Assembly: GCF_018811945.1 (NCBI RefSeq)
Contig: NZ_JACRVU010000001.1
Coordinates: 318,706 to 382,705 of the forward strand
From: Gluconobacter sp. P1C6_b
GTDB lineage: Bacteria > Pseudomonadota > Alphaproteobacteria > Acetobacterales > Acetobacteraceae
Reading direction: 5' to 3'
DNA length: 64,000 bases
This document shows, in pieces, positions 1 through 7,519 of the stretch (position 1 is the first letter of the stretch; each line of letters opens with the position of its first letter). A program made the position numbers and the translations under genes. Under the pieces are notes generated by a model, which was not told the origin of the DNA, made no database searches, and saw only the letters and a list, made by a program, of their open reading frames with translations.

Positions 1-267
1 ATATCCTGCCCCCAGGTGGTTCGCACCACCCGTGCAGACATGGGGCTCCGGATGCGGAGAGGAGCGCCCGTCCCAGACCGTATGAAGCAGGCGCGGATCG
101 GTCCGGCATTCCAGCATCCGGTGATCCACACCCGACTGGCTGACTTCATCCGTCAGAACCGCATGCGCGGACAGACCGTCCCGACGCAGCTCCTGCGCTC
201 CAGCTGACACATCCGTCAGCGCAAGACCACTTCCCGTCAGAACTGCAAGAAACAGAAGAGCACGCAT
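1..267 (-). CDS. Hypothetical secreted protein, 3' part missing
   Basis: I do not recognise this family. The frame is open from an ATG at 267 (MRALLFLAVLTGSG) to the left edge, 89 codons with no stop. The N-terminus is a short basic end followed by a hydrophobic stretch and an Ala-rich region ending near VSAGAQ, which reads as a signal peptide, so export is likely. The visible mature part has two cysteines (near residues 53 and 79). A GGAG sits 8 bases before ATG 267, which favours it over the in-frame ATG at 282. The C-terminus lies outside the window. Confidence 0.55.
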   Translation of the reverse strand, partial: MRALLFLAVLTGSGLALTDVSAGAQELRRDGLSAHAVLTDEVSQSGVDHRMLECRTDPRLLHTVWDGRSSPHPEPHVCTGGANHLGAGY

Positions 268-336
268 CAGCGAAACTCCCATCCCAACAAGGCCGGCTCA
301 GGACCGGTCACCAGACTAGACGACTCTCAGCCCTGA

Positions 337-353
337 AAAGTTGCGGCAACTTT
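337..353. promoter_or_regulatory. Perfect 17-bp palindrome upstream of the esterase gene
   Basis: Arms AAAGTTGC and GCAACTTT flank a single central G. It lies between the divergent genes ending at 267 and starting at 460. No T-run follows on either strand, so an operator is more likely than a terminator. Function is inferred from symmetry and position only. Confidence 0.25.
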
Positions 354-459
354 GTGGCACAATGAACAGATTTTTGCCTTCAAGCGGTCCGACCACTGGA
401 ATTATGCTCGATTTTCCTGCCTCATTTTTCGCCCCTTCCTCGACCCAAGGCGTCCTTTC

Positions 460-1422
460 ATGAACACACGCTCCCTCGTCCTTCCCGAACTCCTTCCCCT
501 TCTTGAAGAGATCCCGACGGTCGATCTTTCTGCGGAATCCCTGCCCGCCTTTCGCGCTGGCCTCGAACAGGCCGCCGGACAGTCCTTTCTTCAGGCCGAA
601 GACTATCCCGTCACCCTGGAGCGCCTGAACATCCCCGGCACGGAAAACGCACCTCCCATCCGCCTCCTGACCGTCCGTCCCCGCAAAGAGGCCACAGGCC
701 CGCGCCCGGTTCTTCTGCATCTGCATGGCGGCGGCTATTTCGCCGGCCAGCCCGAGCTCACCACGACCCAGCTCTGCCAGTTCGCACAGGAACTGGACTG
801 CGTGGTCATCTCCCCGGATTATCGCCTCACTCCGGAACATCCCTTTCCGGCCGCGATCGAGGACGCCTACACCACGCTCTGCTGGATCACCCGCAGCGCC
901 GACACACTCGGGATTGATCCCGCCCGCATCGGCCTGACCGGCGAGAGCGCGGGCGGCGGCCTTGCTGCGGGACTGGCGCTCCTGACCCGGGACCGGGAAG
1001 GACCGGCACTGCTGTTCCAGAACCTCATCTATCCCGTGCTCGATGACTGCACGATTACGGGCCAGCCCGATGCTTCCCCGGTCGGGGGCGAGTTCCTGTG
1101 GACCCGTACCAGCAATACCTTCATGTGGACGGCCCTCCTCAATCCCGTAGCGCCCGGTTCGGCCGACGTCTCGCCCTATGCCGCCCCGGCCCGCGCCACC
1201 GACCTGTCCGATCTGCCCCCGGTCTACCTGTCCGTCGGCGCGCTGGACCTGTTTCTGGATGAAAATCTCGCCTACGCACAGCGCCTGATCCATCAGGGAA
1301 TCTCTGTAGAGCTGGAAATCGTACCCGGCGCCTGCCATATCTTCGACCGGACAGATACCCCGGTCGCCACCCACTCCATCACCCGTCGCATCGACGCCAT
1401 GAAACGCGGCTTCGGTCTCTGA
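460..1422 (+). CDS. Alpha/beta hydrolase, hormone-sensitive-lipase type esterase
   Basis: A 320-residue carboxylesterase of the HSL (family IV) type, expected to hydrolyse short-chain acyl esters in the cytoplasm. Visible motifs are the oxyanion-hole HGGG at residues 89-92, the nucleophile elbow GESAG with Ser163, Asp263 in LDLFLDEN and His293 in GACHIF, a complete catalytic triad in the right order and spacing. There is no signal peptide when translation starts at the ATG at 460. The frame is open further upstream to 352, but that extension reads as non-coding. It stands alone in front of sucA with a 124-base gap. Substrate cannot be told from sequence. Confidence 0.88.
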   Translation: MNTRSLVLPELLPLLEEIPTVDLSAESLPAFRAGLEQAAGQSFLQAEDYPVTLERLNIPGTENAPPIRLLTVRPRKEATGPRPVLLHLHGGGYFAGQPELTTTQLCQFAQELDCVVISPDYRLTPEHPFPAAIEDAYTTLCWITRSADTLGIDPARIGLTGESAGGGLAAGLALLTRDREGPALLFQNLIYPVLDDCTITGQPDASPVGGEFLWTRTSNTFMWTALLNPVAPGSADVSPYAAPARATDLSDLPPVYLSVGALDLFLDENLAYAQRLIHQGISVELEIVPGACHIFDRTDTPVATHSITRRIDAMKRGFGL

Positions 1423-1546
1423 ACAGACGGCGCGCGGGACAGACGAAGATTGGCCCTGTTCCGCCAATCCGTTAGAGTGCACGACCACCAGACAGGCCCC
1501 CGGCTCCCCACAGGTCACAGGAGCCGGGGACACAGGAGACAAGTTC

Positions 1547-4204
1547 ATGGGCGACCATCGTGATGACCGGGACGCCATCAACGGCGAAAACACCGTCTAT
1601 CTGGCGGAGCTGCACACACGCTGGCAGCACGACCCGGCCTCCGTGGACCCGGCCTTCGCCTCCCTGTTCGAGACCCTCGGCTCAGAGCGTCTGACCGGCA
1701 CGGATACGGCTGATCAGACCGACGCCAGCGCCGAGAGCCTGAAATTCGCCTATCGCCTGCGCGGACATTCCATCGCAGCACTGGATCCGCTCGGCCTCGC
1801 CCCCACACCCGACATCCCCGAACTGACGCCTCCCGGCGCAGACCGGGACCTGATCGCCCGTCTGCGCCGCGCCTATTGCGGCACGACAGCGGTCGAGTTC
1901 ATGCATCTTCAGGACCAGGCCCAGCGCCAGTGGTGGATCGACCGTCTGGAAAATCCGGCCCCCGCACCTTCGCTGGACCAGAAGCGCATTCTCCTCGCCC
2001 TCACCCGCGCCGAGGGCTTCGAGCAGTTCTGCCAGAAGCGTTTCATGGGCATGCGCCGCTTCGGCCTTGAAGGCGGCGAGAGCGTTATCGTGGCCCTGCG
2101 GACCCTGATTGATACCGCCGCACAGGACGATGTGCGCTCCGTCTCGCTCGGCATGCCCCATCGTGGCCGCCTGAACGTGATGGCCAACATCCTGCGCAAG
2201 CCGTTTGCCGCCATCCTCAGTGAATTCGCCGGTGCATCCTTCAAGCCCGACACCATCGAGGGTTCGGGCGACGTAAAATACCATCTCGGCACCGCCACGA
2301 CGCTCGAGCACGCCGGACACACCGTCCGCATCTCGCTCCTGCCCAACCCATCCCATCTGGAAGCCGTGGACCCGGTCGTGCTCGGCCGTGTGCGCGCCGA
2401 TCAGGATCGCGAGAAGGACCGGGACCGCCAGCACCATCTGGGCATTCTCGTTCATGGGGACGCAGCCTTCGCGGGACAGGGCGTCGTGTACGAAACCCTC
2501 AGCCTCTCGAAGCTGGAAGGCTATCGGACGGGCGGCACGGTTCACGTCATCATCAACAACCAGATTGGCTTCACCACCGTCCAGTCCGACGCCCATTCCG
2601 GCCTGCACAACACCGACATCGCCAAATCCGTTCAGGCCCCCATCCTGCACGTCAATGGCGACGATCCCGAAGCTGTCTCCCGCTGTGCGTTTCTGGCCCA
2701 TGAATGGCGCCGCACCTTCCAGTCCGACATCGTGCTGGATGTCGTCTGCTATCGCCGCCACGGCCATAACGAAGCCGACGAACCCGCCTTCACGCAGCCT
2801 GCGATGGTCCACGCCATCCAGTCCCGCGCCACGACACGCAGCCTCTACGCCCAGCATCTGGTCCGCACCGGCGTCATGACCGAAGCCGAGGTCGAAGAGA
2901 TGTGGACCCACTTCCAGAACCGTCTGGAAGAACAGTTCGAAACATCCAAGACCTATCGTCCGAACAGCACGGACTGGCTGGACGGCCCGGAAGACCCGAC
3001 GCGCCTGCAGGATGAGCAGGACCGTATCCAACCCATGACCGGCGTCCCTCTCAGGCGCCTTCAGGAAGTCGGAGAGGCCATCGGCACGATCCCGAAAGAT
3101 CTGGCCGTTCATCCCCGTCTGGCCCGGCAGATCGTGGCGCGCGGCAAGGCCGTCGCCGATGGCGGCCCGATCGACTGGGCCACGGCCGAGGCCCTTGCTT
3201 TCGGCACCCTGTCGATGGACGGACACCCCGTCCGTCTGTCAGGGCAGGATAGCCGCCGTGGGACGTTCAGCCAGCGTCACGCCGTCCTCTTCGATCAGGA
3301 AACGGGTCGCGAAGACACGCCCCTGACCCATATCGCGCCCCATCAGGCACCACTGAACATCTGGAATTCGCCGCTCTCGGAATATGCCGTCCTTGGCTTC
3401 GAATACGGCTATTCCCTCGGCGATCCGGAAGCCCTGGTTCTGTGGGAAGCGCAGTTCGGCGATTTTGCCAATGGCGCACAGATCATCCTCGACCAGTTCA
3501 TTGCATCAGGTGAAACCAAATGGCTGCGGACCTCCGGCCTGACCCTGCTTCTGCCGCATGGCTATGAAGGTGGCGGCCCGGAACATTCCTCAGCCCGCCC
3601 AGAGCGCATCCTTCAGCTCTGCGCCGAAAACAACATGCGCGTGTGCGACATCACCACACCCGCCAATTACTTCCACGCCCTGCGCCGCCAGATTGCGCGC
3701 CGCTGCCGCAAGCCGCTGGTCGTCTTCACGCCCAAATCCCTGCTGCGCAACAAGGATGCGGTTTCGATGCTGGACGAAATGGGACCGCATACGCGCTTCC
3801 AGCCCGTCATCGCGGACCCGGCAAAGGAAGACGGCGCACGCCGGGTCATCCTGTGCACCGGCAAGGTCTATTATGATCTCGTTGCCGAACGGACGCGCCA
3901 GAACCGCGACGACGTCGCCATCATCCGTGTCGAACAGCTCTACCCATTCCCGCACCACGCCCTTATGGAGCAGCTCATCCGCCACCCGGATGCGGAACAG
4001 GTTCTGTGGTGTCAGGAAGAGCCGCAGAACAACGGCGCATGGATTTTCGTGGACCGTCGCATCGAACGCGCCCTGCGAAGCTGCAATCATCGCGTGCAGC
4101 GCCCGGATTATGTCGGCCGCGAAGGCGCTGCCTCTCCCGCGACAGGACTACCGGGCGTCCATGCCGCCCAGCAGGAAAAACTGGTTCAGGACGCCCTGTC
4201 CTGA
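1547..4204 (+). CDS. sucA: 2-oxoglutarate dehydrogenase E1 component
   Basis: Thiamine-diphosphate-dependent decarboxylase (E1o) of the 2-oxoglutarate dehydrogenase complex, which passes succinyl groups to the E2 lipoyl arm. It has 885 residues, slightly shorter than the usual 930-1000. The N-terminal E2-binding peptide (NTVYLAELHTRWQ) is followed by the E1 core with GMPHRGRLNVMAN from residue 202, GSGDVKYHLG, NPSHLEAVDP, and the family signature RHGHNEADEP near residue 404. The transketolase-like pyrimidine-binding domain and the C-terminal OGDH domain follow. AGGAGA lies 7-12 bases before the ATG. No sucB or lpd is adjacent, unlike in most bacteria; scattered ODH genes are, from memory, a feature of Gluconobacter. 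Confidence 0.95.
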   Translation: MGDHRDDRDAINGENTVYLAELHTRWQHDPASVDPAFASLFETLGSERLTGTDTADQTDASAESLKFAYRLRGHSIAALDPLGLAPTPDIPELTPPGADRDLIARLRRAYCGTTAVEFMHLQDQAQRQWWIDRLENPAPAPSLDQKRILLALTRAEGFEQFCQKRFMGMRRFGLEGGESVIVALRTLIDTAAQDDVRSVSLGMPHRGRLNVMANILRKPFAAILSEFAGASFKPDTIEGSGDVKYHLGTATTLEHAGHTVRISLLPNPSHLEAVDPVVLGRVRADQDREKDRDRQHHLGILVHGDAAFAGQGVVYETLSLSKLEGYRTGGTVHVIINNQIGFTTVQSDAHSGLHNTDIAKSVQAPILHVNGDDPEAVSRCAFLAHEWRRTFQSDIVLDVVCYRRHGHNEADEPAFTQPAMVHAIQSRATTRSLYAQHLVRTGVMTEAEVEEMWTHFQNRLEEQFETSKTYRPNSTDWLDGPEDPTRLQDEQDRIQPMTGVPLRRLQEVGEAIGTIPKDLAVHPRLARQIVARGKAVADGGPIDWATAEALAFGTLSMDGHPVRLSGQDSRRGTFSQRHAVLFDQETGREDTPLTHIAPHQAPLNIWNSPLSEYAVLGFEYGYSLGDPEALVLWEAQFGDFANGAQIILDQFIASGETKWLRTSGLTLLLPHGYEGGGPEHSSARPERILQLCAENNMRVCDITTPANYFHALRRQIARRCRKPLVVFTPKSLLRNKDAVSMLDEMGPHTRFQPVIADPAKEDGARRVILCTGKVYYDLVAERTRQNRDDVAIIRVEQLYPFPHHALMEQLIRHPDAEQVLWCQEEPQNNGAWIFVDRRIERALRSCNHRVQRPDYVGREGAASPATGLPGVHAAQQEKLVQDALS

Positions 4205-4226
4205 ACCTTCCCGGCCTGAGCAAGCC

Positions 4227-4388
4227 TCAGGTCGGACCACCCTGATAGCCGTAGCTGCTCCGCCCCGCACCGACATTTCCGTAGTCATCGCCACGGAACT
4301 GTCGCGACCCCTGACCACCATAATCCGGCCCACAGGCCGCAAGAGCCGCCAGCAGCGCAAGCGCCGCCCCAATCCGAACGCGCGTCAT
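4227..4388 (-). CDS. Small Gly/Tyr-rich lipoprotein
   Basis: A 53-residue product starting MTRVRIGAAL, with a hydrophobic segment ending in the lipobox LAAC. The mature protein is about 33 residues rich in Gly, Tyr, Ser and Arg (GPDYGGQGSR). A strong GGGGGAA ribosome site precedes ATG 4388, so I prefer it to an upstream in-frame start at 4436. The gene converges on sucA with a 22-base gap. No function is known to me; anchoring to a membrane by lipid is inferred from the lipobox. Confidence 0.6.
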   Translation of the reverse strand: MTRVRIGAALALLAALAACGPDYGGQGSRQFRGDDYGNVGAGRSSYGYQGGPT

Positions 4389-4602
4389 CAGCGTTTCCCC
4401 CTTAATGTCGTTCCGTTGCGCTATCCTACGCCGCAAAACGGCCCTGAGCTACCTCTCGACAGCCTGAAAGCCTGCGTCAGGCCTCTTGCTCACAGGATCT
4501 GCCGCCTCTTCATCCCAGCCGGATCAGGCAGGTGCGCGCCTGTACATTGGTCTCTCTTGCAAGTGCCGAAGTGACGCTTTCGGCATGGCTCTCTCTCTCA
4601 TC

Positions 4603-4767
4603 TTCACGAGAAAGGCAGGGGTCATCCACTCCCGGATCCTGCTCCCCAAAGGCGCGTCAGAGGCTTTTCTGGACCGAAGCACACTCTGGAACGAAGTCGA
4701 GCGCGTCGAAAAACATAAAGATGCCCAACTGGCACGGGAGGTAGAATTTGCTCTGCCGTGAGAGCTT
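4603..4767 (+). pseudogene. MobA/MobL-family relaxase fragment
   Basis: About 55 codons match the N-terminal part of MobA/MobL (MobQ-type) conjugative relaxases. FTRKAGVIHSRILLP, then DRSTLWNEVE and KHKDAQLAREVEFALP, follow the family pattern (Y/F)TRK-GV-H-EI ... LWN-VE-AEKRKD-QLARE-E-ALP. The first about 40 residues of the family, with the catalytic tyrosine region, are absent. A TGA stands where the family has Arg (LPREL), the next codons still read Glu-Leu, and homology then ends exactly at the IS end at 4768. This is a decayed piece of a mobilisable plasmid or integrative element. Family assignment is from memory of the motif. Confidence 0.7.
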
Positions 4768-5120
4768 AGGTCACGTTGACAAAAGACCTGACCCAGAACC
4801 TTGCGGCGGCGAGGTTGAGGAAACTGATGAAGAACAGGGCAGTCTTGTCGTAGCGGGTTGCAGCTTGAGGTGGCTGAACATCCGCTCGATGCGGTTGCAG
4901 TCCCTGTAACGCCGCCACGTAATCCACCCAAGCCCTCCGGATGAGCCCCTTTGCGCAAACAGCCTGTGAGTGAGCACGGACCACGATGCTGCCAATCATC
5001 GTCCATTCCTGATCCGTCAGCCCGCCTTAGGCCATATCTCTTTGCTCTGCCCCTTAACCAAGGGGCACAAAGTGAATCAGATCTCAGGCAGATCATATAG
5101 ATCTTTTGTCAACGTGACCT
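4768..5120 (-). mobile_element. Internally deleted IS5-type element (353 bp)
   Basis: Bounded by inverted repeats: AGGTCACGTTGACAAAAGA at 4768-4786 and its complement TCTTTTGTCAACGTGACCT at 5102-5120, 19 of 19 matching. On the minus strand the transposase start is at 5035 (MA, stop, GGLTDQEWTMIGS), resembling IS5-family N-termini. After a large internal deletion the C-terminal end appears as ATRYDKTALFFISFLNLAAA in a shifted frame. Both ends are present but the transposase core is gone, so it could move only in trans. No clear target duplication is visible. It truncates the relaxase remnant on its left. Confidence 0.8.
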
Positions 5121-5139
5121 GGTTTTCGATTACTTCGAT

Positions 5140-6141
5140 CTATAATTGGGGCGCGACCTGAGTAGCGAAGAGCTCCAGGGACCGAAGAATGAAATGGTGT
5201 TCAGGGTCGACGGAATGAACCTGAATAGCGATTTCAGTCGCATGATCGAGCGTTCTGTCTTTTGACAGAGAGGCCAAGACATCATCTGGCGTTCCCAGAT
5301 GAACATCAAATGTCCGGATCAGGGTATCGATATTCGTATCGTCAATCGTATGCCCCGCTGCCCTGAATTTTTTCACCTGCCGCGACAGACCTTTTCTGGC
5401 CAGTTGCAGGGCCTCTTCCCGGTCATCTGCGACGAAAACCGATCGCGAAGCAAGGATCCGGGGTTCCTGCCCCGATGGCAGAGCTTCAAGATATGCCTCA
5501 ACGATCGGCAACTGAAGATCCGACAGGCTCGCGTCCGGCCGTCCGGCAGGGCGCGGCTGCGTCCGGGAGAGCAGCAGGCCGTCACTGTCTTCTCCGGCCT
5601 TTTTGCCACCAAATGCCGAAAAAGTCGCCTGCCAGCTCCGCTTTTCCAGTCCCGTCCCCTGCGGCCACAGATGATTCCCGCCTGGAAGTTCTTCGCCCTT
5701 CCAGGCGGATTTGACCGTATTCAGGTTATGGTTGAAGGTTGCATGACGATTCTCGAAACGCTCCCCGAACGCCAGATAGGACGCTGGCGTTCCCCCCGAA
5801 CCGAATCCAACTTCCAGCCGCCCCTGTGACAGGATGTCGGTCACGATCGCATCTTCGGCCACGCGCACGGGATCTTCCATCACGAGAGTGACCACTCCCG
5901 TCCCCAGACGAATACGAGACGTATTCGCCGCAACATAGGACAGGAAAGGAAAAGGAGACGGCAGCCCCCCTTCATCGCCGTGGAAATGGTGCTGCGCCAC
6001 CCAGGCGCTTTTGAAACCGTAAGTCTCTGCGGCCCTGATCTGTTCAAGCGCCAGCGCGTAACGCTGGCTGGCCGGAACGGCATCCAGAAGACGCGTGAAA
6101 AATCCGAACTGTTTTCGTGACACGGTCGAAATCGCTTTCAA
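5140..6141 (-). CDS. Luciferase-like FMN-dependent monooxygenase (KPN_01858-like)
   Basis: A 333-residue bacterial-luciferase-like (LLM) flavin monooxygenase using reduced flavin from a separate reductase. Landmarks are FGFFTRLLDAVP at the N-terminus, SAWVAQHHFHGDEGG, RIRLGTGVVTLVMEDPVRVAED, and SQGRLEVGFGSGG, the usual flavin phosphate region. The order with two CMD/AhpD proteins and a peptide-type ABC importer matches what I remember as the KPN_01858/Avi_7169/Avi_7170 family set, whose substrate is not known to me. The first codon at 6141 is TTG with a weak GGGA; a GTG at 6123 is an equally good start. It is the last gene of the minus-strand group and ends 19 bases from the IS remnant. Confidence 0.85.
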   Translation of the reverse strand: MKAISTVSRKQFGFFTRLLDAVPASQRYALALEQIRAAETYGFKSAWVAQHHFHGDEGGLPSPFPFLSYVAANTSRIRLGTGVVTLVMEDPVRVAEDAIVTDILSQGRLEVGFGSGGTPASYLAFGERFENRHATFNHNLNTVKSAWKGEELPGGNHLWPQGTGLEKRSWQATFSAFGGKKAGEDSDGLLLSRTQPRPAGRPDASLSDLQLPIVEAYLEALPSGQEPRILASRSVFVADDREEALQLARKGLSRQVKKFRAAGHTIDDTNIDTLIRTFDVHLGTPDDVLASLSKDRTLDHATEIAIQVHSVDPEHHFILRSLELFATQVAPQL

Positions 6142-6213
6142 TATGTTCCCAATAAAGCCGGGCGCAGGATCTTTCCATGCGTCCGCAATAATGACCTTTT
6201 CCGGGAGGAATTC

Positions 6214-6837
6214 TCAGGCCTGTTTTTCTACCGGAAGGGTCGGATACCCCAGAGACAGCATCAGCCTGTTCGCCCAGTTGAAAAACGAGGACGCATTGAT
6301 CAGATCGAAGATCTCCGCATCATTAAAACCGGCCTGACGCAGAACACGCACATGAACGTCTGAAAAACCAACGGGCGTTTCCGAGATCTGGCGGGCCACT
6401 TCCGCGACAAGCAACCATGCCTCCGTCGCATCGACGGGCAGGCTTCCGGTTGCAAGCAAGACGGCCAGCGCCTCGGCTGAACCTCCCTGCCGTTCGCTGA
6501 AACGGGCATGAACAGACGCGCAGTAAATGCAGCCATTGAACCGTGAAACAGCCGTTGCAGCGAGTTCACGCTCCCTGCGAGGAAGTCCACCAGCCGTGTT
6601 GTAAAAGATATCCTTGTCGCTGCGGGTCCGCGCGCCCAGAACCTGCGGATCACGCGCCAGCAGCATGAAATACGGGGACTTGGCGCGGGCGCGGTCCACC
6701 AGCCCTTCATAATGAACTTCCGTCAGTTCGCTTTCTTCAAGCGGCGAAAGCCAGGGATGCCAGTCCAGAAGGGCCGTAGTGAAAAGGGCAGGTTCCCGGT
6801 GCTCCTGGGGGGATGCGTTCTGTTGGGTAATGCTCAT
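6214..6837 (-). CDS. AhpD-like alkylhydroperoxidase-domain protein (Avi_7169-like)
   Basis: A 207-residue carboxymuconolactone-decarboxylase/AhpD-fold protein. The redox motif C103-I-Y-C106 with H110 (CIYCASVHARF) is complete, and the preceding PRRERELAATAVSRFNG matches the AhpD helix, so thiol peroxidase-type activity is plausible. The start at 6837 overlaps the stop of the upstream gene as ATGA, indicating translational coupling. A longer open frame to 6972 lies inside that upstream gene and is not needed. It probably protects against, or processes, peroxides made by the neighbouring flavin monooxygenase; that role is inferred. Confidence 0.85.
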   Translation of the reverse strand: MSITQQNASPQEHREPALFTTALLDWHPWLSPLEESELTEVHYEGLVDRARAKSPYFMLLARDPQVLGARTRSDKDIFYNTAGGLPRRERELAATAVSRFNGCIYCASVHARFSERQGGSAEALAVLLATGSLPVDATEAWLLVAEVARQISETPVGFSDVHVRVLRQAGFNDAEIFDLINASSFFNWANRLMLSLGYPTLPVEKQA

Positions 6838-7484
6838 GATGTGCTCTCCGGAAGACCCTGACCCACGGCGGGGCCGGCATGACGCAGCACTGTCAGGCCA
6901 TGAATGATCCTGACCTGAAAAGTGAGAAACGAAACGAGTTGGGACAGCGTCACGATGGCTGTTTCGCTCCACCCTGCTTGCTGTAGAGCCTCAAGCGCGT
7001 CGGCCGACGCATCGCGCGGATGATACACAAGAAGATGCGCATGCTTCAGAGCGGCAGACAGTCGATTTCCGATTTTCCCGGCAGAAACATCGAACACAAG
7101 GCCATTGAGATCTTCCTTAGACAGTGCCCCTTTCGGGTAAGCCCCGTAAGGCCCTCTCGTTCTGCCCTCACTTACGAACTGTCTGATGGCGGCGGAGAGA
7201 GCATGGCCTTCTCCGCTCCGTTCCAGAAGACCCAGATACAGGCGATAAATGTCCTGTTCCCCATGCAGTCCCGCGACAAATGACGCGACGGCCAAACGCT
7301 CTGTCCTTGAAAAGCCTTCGTCTCGCTCCGGGTTGAGTAGAAGCACCGCGCTTTGCTGGGCATTATCACGCAGAGCGTTGCGGCCACGCCGCAGAGTATC
7401 AAGCCATGATCCGCTCTCGATCCCAACGACATAATCGATAAGGTCCTGAGGCGGCTCCGCTTCGAAGGAAAATCCTGTAGTCAT
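6834..7484 (-). CDS. CMD-domain protein (Avi_7170-like)
   Basis: A 216-residue protein with a divergent CMD/AhpD-like helical domain: FSRTERLAVASFVAGLHG is the counterpart of the helix before the active-site cysteines, but no CxxC is present, so it is probably a non-redox partner. RGPYGAYPKG and GNRLSAALKHAHLLVYHPRD are further conserved-looking stretches. The start at ATG 7484 has GGGTGA 7-12 bases upstream; the frame extends to a TTG at 7523 that overlaps the receptor gene and is less likely. It is coupled by ATGA to the next gene and sits 35 bases after the TonB receptor, so the four minus-strand genes form one operon. Confidence 0.78.
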   Translation of the reverse strand: MTTGFSFEAEPPQDLIDYVVGIESGSWLDTLRRGRNALRDNAQQSAVLLLNPERDEGFSRTERLAVASFVAGLHGEQDIYRLYLGLLERSGEGHALSAAIRQFVSEGRTRGPYGAYPKGALSKEDLNGLVFDVSAGKIGNRLSAALKHAHLLVYHPRDASADALEALQQAGWSETAIVTLSQLVSFLTFQVRIIHGLTVLRHAGPAVGQGLPESTS

Positions 7485-7519
7485 CGAATCACCCAAAAAG
7501 AATGAAGTAAAATGGTGGG

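Noticed and set aside
1682..3226. 514-codon open frame on the minus strand
   Set aside because: Shadow of sucA, with no family features.
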